Of a DNA stretch of 64,000 nucleotides, positions 51,182 through 60,337 are shown in pieces. The stretch is from Alphaproteobacteria bacterium (GTDB taxonomy: Bacteria > Pseudomonadota > Alphaproteobacteria > Rhodobacterales > Rhodobacteraceae): assembly GCA_030425145.1 (NCBI GenBank), contig JAUHVK010000002.1, positions 1-64,000 of the forward strand. The letters run 5' to 3'. The translations under genes and the position numbers were made by a program. The notes beneath the pieces are model-generated. The model made no database searches and was not told the DNA's origin. It was given only the letters and a program-made list of their open reading frames with translations. Within the stretch, counting starts at the first letter, position 1. Every line of letters starts with the position of its first letter.

Positions 51182-52366
51182 ATGTTCGTTCCCTTTTTCG
51201 ACACCCTGCGCTCCACCGGTGTTCCCGTCTCGCTGCGGGAGTATCTGAGTTTTCTTGAAGCGATGCGCGCGGGTCTGGCGACCTATGATCCCGAGGCGTT
51301 TTATTACCTCGCCCGTACGGCAATGGTGAAGGACGAACGCCATATCGACCGGTTCGACCGCGCCTTTGCCGAAGCCTTCAAAGGGTTGGAACACATCAGC
51401 GCCGATGGGGTGCTCGAAGCGTTGGAGTTGCCCGAAGACTGGCTGCGCAAGATGGCCGAGAAGCATCTGAGCGAGGAAGAGAAAGCCGAGATCGAGGCGC
51501 TTGGCGGCTTTGACAAGCTTATGGAAACTCTCAAGGAGCGGCTGAAAGAGCAGAAAGGCCGGCACCAGGGTGGCAGCAAATGGATCGGGACGGCCGGTAC
51601 CTCACCCTTTGGCGCATATGGTTATAATCCCGAAGGGGTGCGGATCGGACAGAACGAAAGCCGTCACCAGCGCGCGGTCAAGGTCTGGGACAAGCGCGAG
51701 TTCCGCAATCTTGATGACAGCGTCGAATTGGGCACCCGCAACATCAAGGTGGCGCTGAAACGCCTGCGCCGCTGGGCGCGCGACGGCGCGACCGAGGAAC
51801 TGGACCTCGACGGCACGATCCGCGCCACGGCGGAGCACGGTTATCTCGACGTGCAGACCCGACCGGAAAAGCGCAACGCGGTTAAGGTGATCCTGTTTCT
51901 GGACGTGGGTGGGTCGATGGACCCGCATGTCAAAGTGGTGGAAGAGCTGTTTTCCGCCGCACGGGCCGAGTTCAAACATCTCGAACATTATTACTTCCAC
52001 AATTGCTTGTACGAAGGGGTCTGGAAGGACAACCGCCGCCGCTGGGACGCGCAGACGCCGACGATGGAGGTGCTCAACACCTACGGGCCGGATTACAAAT
52101 GCATCTTTGTCGGCGATGCCAGCATGTCTCCCTACGAGATCGCCTATGCGGGTCGGGCCAATGAACACTGGAATGCCGAACCCGGGCAGGTCTGGCTGCA
52201 GCGGGCGCGGCAGCAATGGCCGCATAACCTCTGGATCAACCCGACGCCCGAGCGGCATTGGCAATACACCCAGTCGATCCAGATGATCCGCGAGATCTTC
52301 GAGGACGCGATGGTGCCGATGACGCTCGAGGGGATCAGCAACGGCATCAAGGAACTGGCAAAGTGA
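51182..52366 (+). CDS. CoxE-like VWA-domain protein
   Basis: 394 residues. The helical N-terminal half begins FFDTLRSTGVPVSLREYL, the usual CoxE/VWA start. The VWA domain begins near 235 (VKVILFLDVGGSMDPHV) with the MIDAS motif DxGxS and a late Asp in IFVGDASMSPYEI. It binds a divalent metal and partners a MoxR ATPase, here probably the one at 46.6 kb, in maturing or activating a client enzyme. The stop overlaps the next start (GTGA). Confidence 0.92.
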   Translation: MFVPFFDTLRSTGVPVSLREYLSFLEAMRAGLATYDPEAFYYLARTAMVKDERHIDRFDRAFAEAFKGLEHISADGVLEALELPEDWLRKMAEKHLSEEEKAEIEALGGFDKLMETLKERLKEQKGRHQGGSKWIGTAGTSPFGAYGYNPEGVRIGQNESRHQRAVKVWDKREFRNLDDSVELGTRNIKVALKRLRRWARDGATEELDLDGTIRATAEHGYLDVQTRPEKRNAVKVILFLDVGGSMDPHVKVVEELFSAARAEFKHLEHYYFHNCLYEGVWKDNRRRWDAQTPTMEVLNTYGPDYKCIFVGDASMSPYEIAYAGRANEHWNAEPGQVWLQRARQQWPHNLWINPTPERHWQYTQSIQMIREIFEDAMVPMTLEGISNGIKELAK

Positions 52367-52722
52367 GCGCTGCGCTGCGCAGGCTGTGGAGGGATCACCG
52401 GCTGCTGCTGGCGGGGTTTGTGCTGGCGCTGGCGGTGATGCTGTTTTTCGCCGTGCGGTCGGTGATGTTCTGGGTCTACTGGGCCGATCCCGCCCATCGC
52501 GAAGAACCCATCGCGGGCTGGATGACGCCGCGCTATGTCTCCCATTCCTGGTCAATCCCACCCGAAGTGCTGCGCGACGCGCTTGCGGTGCCAGCGGAGA
52601 CCAAGCGCCTGACCATTGACGCTCTGGCCGAGGCGCGCGGTGTGCCGACCGAGGAGATCATCCGTCAGATCGAAGAGATAATTGCCGCGCACCGCGCCAC
52701 TGCCCCGGTACGCAAGCCTTGA
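52363..52722 (+). CDS. Small membrane-anchored protein, unknown
   Basis: 119 residues from GTG 52363, overlapping the VWA stop. One membrane segment (LLLAGFVLALAVMLFFAV, about 14-32) follows a basic start; the rest is a soluble domain. MTPRYVSHSWSIPPEVL lies near 53-69, and the C-terminal helix resembles an HTH-like segment (TIDALAEARGVPTEEIIRQI). The family is not recognised. It is translationally linked to both neighbours. Confidence 0.75.
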   Translation: MSAALRRLWRDHRLLLAGFVLALAVMLFFAVRSVMFWVYWADPAHREEPIAGWMTPRYVSHSWSIPPEVLRDALAVPAETKRLTIDALAEARGVPTEEIIRQIEEIIAAHRATAPVRKP

Positions 52723-53336
52723 GTGACACGCTGTTTGGACTTGTGGCCGATTACGGCGTCTGGGTTCTGGCGGCGTCCTGCTACCTGTCCTGCCTGCTCG
52801 TCCCTATTCCCACATCGCTCGTGATGCTGGCCGGTGGTGCCTTTGTGGCGGCAGGGGACCTTGATGGAAGCGCCGCCTTTTTCGGAGCCTGGTTCGGCGC
52901 ACTTCTCGGCGATCAGAGCGGTTTTGCCATCGGGCGACGCTTTGGCCCGCATCTGGAACGGTTCACCGCGCGGCGCGCCTCTCGGCAGCGGATTTTTGGC
53001 CGGGCGATGGAGACCGTCCGCGCCAAGGGAGAGATCGGGGTCTTTTTCAGCACATGGCTCTTTGCGCCCTTGGGGCCGTGGGTCAACATGGCGGCGGGGA
53101 TGTCCGGTCTTCCATGGCTGCGCTTTAGCCTCTGGGACGCCGCCGGAGAGGCGATCTGGGTCGCGGGGTATATCGCACTTGGCTACAGTTTCGCCGGGCA
53201 ACTGACCCTGATTTCGGACCTCACCTCCAGCCTGTCGGGGTTCCTTGTGGCCGGACTGATTACGCTGGTTCTGGGGTGGATGCTTCTCCGACGCGCGCGG
53301 CGCTCCGGTGCGGGCAAACGCGCGCCATGGCGGTGA
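52719..53336 (+). CDS. DedA-family membrane protein
   Basis: 205 residues from TTG 52719, overlapping the previous stop. About five membrane segments with the SNARE-associated/VTT fold: VPIPTSLVMLAGGAFVAAG (landmark PIPTSLVMLAGG), GALLGDQSGFAIGRRFG (about 60-76), and an amphipathic re-entrant part with FFSTWLFAPLGPWVNMAAG. DedA proteins include undecaprenyl-phosphate and phospholipid flippases and influence membrane potential. The substrate here is not known. Confidence 0.9.
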   Translation: MSDTLFGLVADYGVWVLAASCYLSCLLVPIPTSLVMLAGGAFVAAGDLDGSAAFFGAWFGALLGDQSGFAIGRRFGPHLERFTARRASRQRIFGRAMETVRAKGEIGVFFSTWLFAPLGPWVNMAAGMSGLPWLRFSLWDAAGEAIWVAGYIALGYSFAGQLTLISDLTSSLSGFLVAGLITLVLGWMLLRRARRSGAGKRAPWR

Positions 53337-53496
53337 ACACCGCAAAGGATAACCACCCTGTTTCCAAAGCCTTCGCTGGAATCGAGACCGCGCCAGGTGC
53401 AAATTTTACCATTTGATAAAATTTTGTGTGCAGCCAGCGCGGCAGAGACGCTGCGCCGCGCTTGCCGCCGGGAGCATACACCCCCATATCTAGCGC

Positions 53497-54189
53497 ATGT
53501 TGAAACTGACCCCGATCCTCCTTGCGATCCTCTATGCGCTGGCCATGTACCATTTCTCGGCCTGGAAGACGAAGCGCGAGCTTGATGCACGTTCGACCGA
53601 ACTGGCCGATACCAAACTCAAGGCCTTGACCGACCGACTGGCCAACGCGCTCGATCTCAACCGTATTCGGGTGCATATCTACGAGATCGACCCTGTGAAC
53701 GGGCTTGCCTCACCGGATGGCCGTATCTTCATCACCCGTGGGTTCTACCGCAAATACCAGAACGGCGAAGTGACCGCCGAGGAACTCGCCAGCGTCATCG
53801 CGCATGAGTTGGGTCATGTCGCGCTCGGACATACCCGCCGCCGGATGATCGACTTCTCCGGCCAGAACGCGCTGCGCACGGCTTTGGCGATGGTGCTGTC
53901 GCGGTTCCTTCCCGGGATCGGCGTCTGGATTGCCAATTCGGTCGCCACACTCCTCGCTGCCCGCCTGTCGCGGGGCGATGAATACGAGGCGGATGCCTAT
54001 GCTGCTGCGCTGCTGCACAAGGCGGGCATTGGCATAGCGCCGCAGAAATCCCTTTTTCACAAGCTTGATGCCTTGACCCAATCGCGGGCGGGTGTGGTTC
54101 CGGCCTGGCTCATGTCGCATCCCAAGACGGAAGAACGCATCGCCGCGTTGGAAAAGCTGGAAACCCGCTGGACGAACCTGCCGAGCTGA
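53497..54189 (+). CDS. M48-family zinc metallopeptidase
   Basis: 230 residues. The N-terminus has one membrane anchor (LTPILLAILYALAMYHF). The catalytic helix VIAHELGHVALGH (about 104-116) has HExxH, and the third zinc ligand is the glutamate in GDEYEADAYA (about 163-172). This is the minimal M48C/HtpX-like fold. It probably degrades damaged membrane or periplasmic proteins. The 160-base gap upstream should hold its promoter. Confidence 0.92.
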   Translation: MLKLTPILLAILYALAMYHFSAWKTKRELDARSTELADTKLKALTDRLANALDLNRIRVHIYEIDPVNGLASPDGRIFITRGFYRKYQNGEVTAEELASVIAHELGHVALGHTRRRMIDFSGQNALRTALAMVLSRFLPGIGVWIANSVATLLAARLSRGDEYEADAYAAALLHKAGIGIAPQKSLFHKLDALTQSRAGVVPAWLMSHPKTEERIAALEKLETRWTNLPS

Positions 54190-54190
54190 T

Positions 54191-54214
54191 CTTCTTCTCT
54201 TTCCAAATACGCAA
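54191..54214 (+). repeat. Dispersed 24-base motif, copy B
   Basis: Begins CTTCTTCTCTTT and ends AAATACGCAA, differing from the copy at 35096-35119 only at two central bases. It begins immediately after the M48 stop and lies between convergent genes. Confidence 0.6.
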
Positions 54215-54248
54215 GATCAACCGCAGAACCCGCACTGCGTCCGACCGT

Positions 54249-55391
54249 TCAAACAAACGTCACAGACGCCTCGGCCCGGTCCTGCCCGTTGACCTGCACG
54301 GTGATCTGGTGTGGGCCGGGATGCAGAGTAAAGGTCGAAGCCCCACCCTTGAGCGGGTGGGTCTTGCGCAGTGTCACGGGTACGCCCGGTTTGAGCTGCG
54401 CCGTCTTCAGTTTAAACACCTTTTCGCCGACACGCCCGTTCGGGCGGTGAAAGCGGATGCGGTAGTCCACCATGACGGGCAGCGGCTCTTCGGCGCGTAG
54501 TGTGATTTCAATCTGAAGCGCCTCACCAATGGCAACCGGGTTTGGTGTCAGCGAGAGCGAGACCGAAACATCGCGGTCCTGATGATACCCAAGAAGCGCC
54601 AGGGCCCCGGTCTCACCGCGCTTTACAGCTGTGCGCAGGGCGTGGCGGGTAATCCAGTCCAGCTCTTTCGGGGACTGTGCTCCGGTATCGCGCCACGCTT
54701 TCAGGTGGTGCACCACACGGTCAGGTGCGTTGCGCGTCAGATCGTTCATGTGGTTGGCAACCGAGCGTGTCACATATCGCGTTGGATCGGCGTGCAACGC
54801 ATCGAGAAAGCGCAGCGGAACCAAGGGGTTGAGGTCAATATTCGCGGCCCAAGGCAGACGCGGGCGGGTGCCTTCGCTGACCAGACGGCGCACATGGTAA
54901 TTGTCGTGCTCGACCCATCGGTCCAACCGCGCGAGCGTGTCCTCCGGCCAGCGGTTGAGGAAAGGTCGGATGTAAAACTCCATCGAAAACCGTTGGGTCG
55001 CAGCTTCTAGCAGGTCAAGCGCGCGGTCGCGGTGATTTTCCAGCCCGTGACGCACGGCAAGGATACCGGGAACCGCGTGGATGAAGCGTCCGAAATCGTC
55101 ATCGGTTTTTGTGGGATCAAGCGGGGCAGGCATCGCCGCTTCCAGCGCCTCGGCCATGTGCGGAAACCGCGATGGCAACTGCGCCTCAATGCAATCCGCC
55201 AGCCAATCGAGCCGTTCAAGCAGCCCGCGCGAGGACAACCCCGCGAGAGCCTCTGTCAAAAAGCGGTCCGGGTCGAAACCGGGCAAGACCGCATATTCGG
55301 CCGCCAGATCACCAATGGTGTCGGCGTTGAACAACTGATCTTTCAGGGAGAACCCCTGCGACTGCCCTGCCCCGTCCGGTCCACGCGCCAT
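54249..55391 (-). CDS. AlkC-like HEAT-repeat DNA glycosylase with Ig-like C-terminus
   Basis: 380 residues. Residues 20-270 are ALK-type HEAT repeats, with the family block YHVRRLVSEGTRPRLPWA (about 160-177) and YVTRSVANHMNDLTR (about 205-219). The last 100 residues (about 280-380) form a predicted beta-sandwich (ITLRAEEPLPVMVDYRIRF, landmark RAEEPLPV). AlkC enzymes remove 3-methyladenine or 3-methylcytosine from DNA, and some subfamilies carry just such an Ig-like domain. It is transcribed with the SDR gene three bases upstream. Confidence 0.82.
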   Translation of the reverse strand: MARGPDGAGQSQGFSLKDQLFNADTIGDLAAEYAVLPGFDPDRFLTEALAGLSSRGLLERLDWLADCIEAQLPSRFPHMAEALEAAMPAPLDPTKTDDDFGRFIHAVPGILAVRHGLENHRDRALDLLEAATQRFSMEFYIRPFLNRWPEDTLARLDRWVEHDNYHVRRLVSEGTRPRLPWAANIDLNPLVPLRFLDALHADPTRYVTRSVANHMNDLTRNAPDRVVHHLKAWRDTGAQSPKELDWITRHALRTAVKRGETGALALLGYHQDRDVSVSLSLTPNPVAIGEALQIEITLRAEEPLPVMVDYRIRFHRPNGRVGEKVFKLKTAQLKPGVPVTLRKTHPLKGGASTFTLHPGPHQITVQVNGQDRAEASVTFV

Positions 55392-55394
55392 CGC

Positions 55395-56174
55395 TTAGAT
55401 GGTCGCGTTGGTGCCGCCACCGTCGATCAGGATGTTCTGGCCCACGATAAAGCCGGAATGCTGCGAGCACAGGTACGCGCAGGTCGCGCCGAATTCCTGC
55501 CTCGTGCCATAGCGCCGCGCCGGGATGGTGGCCTCGCGGTTCTTGCGCGCTTGCTCGATCGAGATGCCTTGTGCTTTGGACACGCCGCCATCGAGTTGAT
55601 CTGCGCGGTCGGTGGCGTGGATTCCCGGCAGCAGGTTGTTCACGATGACGCCATGTTGGGCCACCTGGCGGGCGGTGCCTGCAACATAGCCGGTCAGACC
55701 GGTGCGGGCGGCGTTGGACAGACCCAGCGCAGGGATCGGTGCCTTGACCGATTGCGAGGTGATATTGACCACCCGGCCCCAGCCGCGGTCGATCATGCCC
55801 GGCATCAGCGCAGTCATCAATGCGATCGGCGTCAGCATGTTGGAATCGAGCGCCTTGATGAAATCCTCACGCCCCCAGTCAGACCACAATCCCGGCGGCG
55901 GACCACCGGCGTTGGTTACCAGAATATCCACTGCACCGGCGGCCTCGAGCACCTTGGCCCGACCCTCTTCGCTTACGATGTCAGCGGCGACGGTGGTCAC
56001 CTCGACGCCATAGGTCCTACGGATTTCTTCGGCGGTCGCCTCAAGCGCCTCTGCACCGCGCGCATTCATCACAAGATTGACGCCTGCTTCGGCCAACGCC
56101 TCGGCGCAGCCGCGTCCCAAACCTTTGCTCGACGCGCACACAAGCGCGCGCTTTCCACTGATCCCAAGATCCAT
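55395..56174 (-). CDS. Short-chain dehydrogenase/reductase
   Basis: 259 residues. A classical SDR: the cofactor loop is diverged to CASSKGLGRGCAEAL (about 13-27), followed by LVTNAGGPPPG (about 85), the catalytic Ser in NITSQSVKAP (about 136), and a C-terminal GGGTNATI ending (GQNILIDGGG). The catalytic Tyr expected about 13 residues after the serine is not present at the normal place (LGLSNAARTG), so activity or mechanism may be altered. It is the first gene of a pair with the AlkC-like gene. Confidence 0.88.
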   Translation of the reverse strand: MDLGISGKRALVCASSKGLGRGCAEALAEAGVNLVMNARGAEALEATAEEIRRTYGVEVTTVAADIVSEEGRAKVLEAAGAVDILVTNAGGPPPGLWSDWGREDFIKALDSNMLTPIALMTALMPGMIDRGWGRVVNITSQSVKAPIPALGLSNAARTGLTGYVAGTARQVAQHGVIVNNLLPGIHATDRADQLDGGVSKAQGISIEQARKNREATIPARRYGTRQEFGATCAYLCSQHSGFIVGQNILIDGGGTNATI

Positions 56175-56304
56175 CCGCTCACTCCCAATTATTGCTCAGA
56201 TTTGTCCGTAAAATGACACGGCCTGCCCATAGAGGTGCCACATTTGCAGGAGATCTTAAACCCATCCCGAAGCGGCTCGCGCAAATTGGGTTTTATAAGA
56301 GTTA

Positions 56305-56799
56305 ATGTTTATGTCTGTGTACCACGAAGCCTTGATGCCAAGCTTCAAAGCCTGTCCCGCCGACGGCATCCGAACCGAATTCGGTGTTTGCCGTGGCGAT
56401 GCGATCCAACACGTTCAGGACTTGATCCTTGGCGATACATTCCTCCCACGGCGTGATGCGCAGTGGTCGGAGATTCTGTCGGATGACGAGAACCATGGCA
56501 GCTTTACCCTGTCTACCGCCGCCAATGCGCCCCAGCGCCAATTGGTCGTTCTGGCGGAACTGATCTTCATGTCGACGACCGGTCGGCGGATGGATGTTTT
56601 TGCCGCTGCTGGACAAGGTAAGCTTTACTTCGTGTCGAACACAGCGTTCCAAACCAACGTGGAATACGTGCTGATCGACATCCAGCGTCGCGAAGACGCG
56701 GTTGTCCCAGCCATCATCCCCGATGACATGCCGATCAAACTACCGATGCATGAGCGCGCCAAAGGGGCGTCGGCATCGCATCTGCGCATGATCGGATGA
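56305..56799 (+). CDS. Hypothetical protein, possibly Hint-like
   Basis: 164 residues from ATG 56305; ATG 56311 is equally possible, with AAGAG 11 bases before it. A central GDAIQHVQDLILGDTFLPRRDA faintly resembles the start of Hint-type domains, which are common in this family of bacteria, but the catalytic Cys/His set is not apparent. The C-terminal part has a beta-rich block (QGKLYFVSNTAFQTNVEY). No signal peptide. I cannot assign a function. Confidence 0.65.
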   Translation: MFMSVYHEALMPSFKACPADGIRTEFGVCRGDAIQHVQDLILGDTFLPRRDAQWSEILSDDENHGSFTLSTAANAPQRQLVVLAELIFMSTTGRRMDVFAAAGQGKLYFVSNTAFQTNVEYVLIDIQRREDAVVPAIIPDDMPIKLPMHERAKGASASHLRMIG

Positions 56800-56861
56800 T
56801 CACGGCCCGTCCGGCACGCGGCTTATAGACAAGGCACGCCGCGCCGCCTATATGCGCGCCC

Positions 56862-58469
56862 ATGCTGGACACCGTTTCAAACCGCCCCAATCTGCCCGCC
56901 GAAATTGCCCGGCGGCGCACCTTTGCCATCATCTCGCACCCGGATGCGGGCAAGACGACGCTGACAGAAAAATTCCTTTTGTATGGTGGCGCGATCCAGA
57001 TGGCCGGACAGGTGCGCGCCAAGGGTGAAGCACGCCGCACGCGGTCGGATTTCATGAAGATGGAACAGGATCGCGGGATTTCGGTGTCGGCCTCGTCCAT
57101 GTCCTTCGATTTCAAAAAGTACCGCTTCAACCTGGTCGACACACCCGGTCACTCGGACTTTTCCGAAGACACCTATCGTACGCTGACTGCCGTGGATGCG
57201 GCCGTGATGGTGATCGACGGCGCGAAAGGTGTGGAAAGCCAGACGCAAAAGCTGTTCGAAGTGTGCCGTCTGCGTGACCTGCCGATCCTGACTTTCTGTA
57301 ACAAAATGGACCGGGAAAGCCGCGACACCTTTGAAATCATTGACGAGATTCAAGAGAATCTCGCCATTGACGTGACCCCTGCAAGCTGGCCCATCGGTGT
57401 CGGCCGCGATTTCCTTGGGTGTTATGACCTGCTTCGTGATCGTCTGGAATTGATGGACCGGGCGGACCGCAACAAGGTTGCCGAAAGCATTGAAATCAAT
57501 GGGCTTGATGACCCCAAGCTGGCCGAGCACGTGCCTCCAGCACTGCTTGAGCAATTGCGCGAGGAAGTGGAAATGGCGCGAGAGCTTTTGCCCGCGCTGG
57601 ACCCGCAGGCGGTGCTTGAAGGGCATATGACCCCGATCTGGTTTGGTTCCGCGATCAACTCGTTTGGGGTCAAAGAACTGATGGACGGCATCGGCACCTA
57701 TGGCCCCGAACCGCAGCCGCAGCGCGCGACCCCGCGGGAGATTATGCCAGAAGAAACAAAGGTTTCCGGCTTTGTCTTCAAAGTTCAGGCGAACATGGAC
57801 CCCAAGCACCGTGACCGGGTTGCCTTTGTGCGCCTTGCTTCGGGCCACTTCAACCGTGGCATGAAGCTGACCCATGTGCGGACAAAAAAGCCGATGTCGA
57901 TCACCAACCCGGTGCTATTCCTCGCCTCCGACCGCGAATTGGCGGAAGAGGCCTGGGCGGGCGACATCATCGGCATCCCGAACCATGGACAATTGCGCAT
58001 TGGTGACACGCTGACCGAGGGTGAGGCGCTCAAGGTAACGGGCATCCCGTCCTTTGCGCCGGAACTGCTGCAGACAGTACGTGCGGGCGATCCGCTCAAG
58101 GCCAAACACCTTGAAAAGGCGTTGATGCAATTCGCCGAGGAAGGCGCGGCCAAGGTGTTCAAACCGATGATCGGCTCCGGCTTTATCGTCGGCGTCGTCG
58201 GCGCGCTGCAATTCGAGGTGTTGGGCAGCCGGATCGAGCTGGAATACGGCCTGCCCGTGCGCTTTGAAGCGTCGCAATTCACATCGGCCCGCTGGGTACA
58301 TGGTGACAAGGCGGCGGTCGAAAAGCTGGTCAACGCCAACAAACAGCATATGGCCGAGGACAATGACGGCGACGTGGTGTACCTGACCCGGCTGCAATGG
58401 GACATCGACCGTGTGGAGCGGGATTATCCCGACGTGACCCTGTCGGCGACGAAGGAAATGATGGTCTGA
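56862..58469 (+). CDS. prfC: Peptide chain release factor 3
   Basis: 535 residues. GTPase motifs are SHPDAGKTTLTEK (about 26-38), GISVSASSMSF (switch I, about 72), VDTPGHSDFSEDTYR (about 91-105) and CNKMDRESRD (about 146). Domains II and III follow to the end. It recycles RF1/RF2 from the ribosome after peptide release. Length and order are standard. Confidence 0.96.
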   Translation: MLDTVSNRPNLPAEIARRRTFAIISHPDAGKTTLTEKFLLYGGAIQMAGQVRAKGEARRTRSDFMKMEQDRGISVSASSMSFDFKKYRFNLVDTPGHSDFSEDTYRTLTAVDAAVMVIDGAKGVESQTQKLFEVCRLRDLPILTFCNKMDRESRDTFEIIDEIQENLAIDVTPASWPIGVGRDFLGCYDLLRDRLELMDRADRNKVAESIEINGLDDPKLAEHVPPALLEQLREEVEMARELLPALDPQAVLEGHMTPIWFGSAINSFGVKELMDGIGTYGPEPQPQRATPREIMPEETKVSGFVFKVQANMDPKHRDRVAFVRLASGHFNRGMKLTHVRTKKPMSITNPVLFLASDRELAEEAWAGDIIGIPNHGQLRIGDTLTEGEALKVTGIPSFAPELLQTVRAGDPLKAKHLEKALMQFAEEGAAKVFKPMIGSGFIVGVVGALQFEVLGSRIELEYGLPVRFEASQFTSARWVHGDKAAVEKLVNANKQHMAEDNDGDVVYLTRLQWDIDRVERDYPDVTLSATKEMMV

Positions 58470-58493
58470 GCCAAGACCGTTTGCACAGACGCG

Positions 58494-58519
58494 CTGAAGC
58501 GGTTGCGAAACCGCTTCAG
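58494..58519. terminator. Hairpin after prfC
   Basis: CTGAAGCGGTT, loop GCGA, AACCGCTTCAG: a perfect 11-base stem 25 bases after the prfC stop. There is no T run, so it may be a transcript-stabilising hairpin and not an intrinsic terminator. Confidence 0.5.
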
Positions 58520-58579
58520 TGCCGCAGTTCAAATGCCTTTTTCGTTGATCAGGGTGCTCTGAAACGGCACTCTGCGCGC

Positions 58580-60337
58580 ATGAGCAGTCAAAAACCTCCG
58601 CCAAACCCGGCATATCCAAACGGGATGGCGGGCATCCTGGACCAGATGAATGCGCGCCGCGCACCGTTGAGCTTTGCCGAAGGCGAAGCCCTGCCAACGC
58701 TCGACTGCGATCTGGAGGCCATTGCCCGAACACAAGTCTCGGTGCCTGCCGACAGCACCCGCAAACTTTCCGAGAATGCCCGCAAAATCTGGGAAATCGC
58801 ACGCGAGTTGGAGGGCCAGAACGGGCTGCTGCATCTCAACGCGCTATTGATTGCACACCTGCGTAAGCGTGGCCAACCGGCGCACACAGCCGCGTTGTTT
58901 CTGCGGCTCTGGACCGAGCACTCCGACCTGCTGCTCGCCGAGATGGATCTACGTTGGAAAGTGTCGAGCCTTACGACCTTTGGCGACCACGGAACGACAT
59001 TGGCGCAACGCAGCACCGGTCTGGCGATGTCCACGCTTTTTGGCGCGATGAAGCTTTACGAAAGCGAACGGCTTTATTCCGGGCGTGAGGCGGATCGGCC
59101 CTATACGCTTGACGGACGTGCGAGCGGGCCGCTGCCTTTGGAGATGAATGCTTTTGCGCTTCAGGATGGCGGGCTTGATGCGAACCTGATCGGGCGGCTT
59201 TGGGACGAAGCTGGCAGTGATCCGGTGATCCGGCCATTGGCCCATGACATGCTGCAAAAGCTGATCGACGATCCGCGCACGGTATTCCACCGGCTGCACC
59301 GCCTTCGGGCCCGCAAGTTGCGGCGCGGCGATGAAACGGAGGACGATACAGAAATCGAAAAGGGCGTTACCCTGCCCGTCCGTGGTCTGGCGGCAAAGAC
59401 ACCGACGTGGGGTGTGGTCTGCACCACCAACGCGCCGCTCTTGGAGGTCGCGCGCTTTGTGGCCTACCATCTCGAGATTGGGGCGAAACACGTCTACATC
59501 TATCTCGACGCGCCTGACCAGGATGTGTCGGCCCTGTTGTCGGATCACCCACAGGTGACGCTGACGGTTTGCGATGCAGCCTATTGGAAGAAGAACGGTA
59601 AGAACCGCCCGGACGCGCATCAGTTGCGCCAGACCTTCAATGCCACGCAGGCGCTGAAACGGGCGCATGAGCATGTTCACTGGTTGGGCCATATCGACAC
59701 CGACGAATTCATCCTGAGTTCGAGAAAGCTCACCACCGTTCTGAAATCGGTGCCGAAGGACTTGGCCGGTGTGCGTCTCTATCCAGCAGAGGCGTTGGCG
59801 GTTGGAACGGTCGGGCAGTTGCCCAAACATTTCAAACTGCGGACAACCGGCGACGGGGTGCCGCCCTCGGCTGTGACCGAAGTCTACCCGACCTTCGGCA
59901 GCTATGTACGCGGCGGGTTCCTGAGCCATCTTGCCGGCAAGGTGTTTGCGCGCACCGGTCAAGGGAACCTGCGTCTGGCCATTCACCGCCTGCGGATCAA
60001 GGGCGAGGATGTGCTCAACGTAATGCCGCTAGAGGATGTCTTTGTCGGCCATCTGCACGCATCGGATTGGGACAGTTTTCTCGAAAAGCTCGACTTCCGG
60101 CAAACCAAAGGGTCGTACCGCGTGAAATCCGACGATGCTCTTAAGAATATCGGGCATCTGCTGCGCTACCTGCGCGAGGAAGAAGGTGAAGACGGTTTGC
60201 GCCTGTTCTTTTCCGAGGTGTGCGAGGATAGCCCCGAACTGCGTGCCCGGTTAAAGCAACACGGTTTGCTGCTCTCCCCCAAATTCGATCCGGACGGCGC
60301 TGTCGAGCGGGTGTTTGGACTGACCATGTCGGGTTGA
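58580..60337 (+). CDS. Glycosyltransferase family 2-like protein (DUF/Glyco_tranf_2_4)
   Basis: 585 residues from ATG 58580. The first 270 residues are helical with no recognised domain. The C-terminal part (about 285-540) is the Glyco_tranf_2_4 fold: NAPLLEVARFVAYHLEIGAKHVYIY (landmark VAYHLEIGAKHVYIY), and the metal-binding HIDTDEFIL (about 372-380). It probably transfers a sugar to an envelope or capsule acceptor. No polysaccharide genes are adjacent, so acceptor and product are open. Confidence 0.85.
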   Translation: MSSQKPPPNPAYPNGMAGILDQMNARRAPLSFAEGEALPTLDCDLEAIARTQVSVPADSTRKLSENARKIWEIARELEGQNGLLHLNALLIAHLRKRGQPAHTAALFLRLWTEHSDLLLAEMDLRWKVSSLTTFGDHGTTLAQRSTGLAMSTLFGAMKLYESERLYSGREADRPYTLDGRASGPLPLEMNAFALQDGGLDANLIGRLWDEAGSDPVIRPLAHDMLQKLIDDPRTVFHRLHRLRARKLRRGDETEDDTEIEKGVTLPVRGLAAKTPTWGVVCTTNAPLLEVARFVAYHLEIGAKHVYIYLDAPDQDVSALLSDHPQVTLTVCDAAYWKKNGKNRPDAHQLRQTFNATQALKRAHEHVHWLGHIDTDEFILSSRKLTTVLKSVPKDLAGVRLYPAEALAVGTVGQLPKHFKLRTTGDGVPPSAVTEVYPTFGSYVRGGFLSHLAGKVFARTGQGNLRLAIHRLRIKGEDVLNVMPLEDVFVGHLHASDWDSFLEKLDFRQTKGSYRVKSDDALKNIGHLLRYLREEEGEDGLRLFFSEVCEDSPELRARLKQHGLLLSPKFDPDGAVERVFGLTMSG

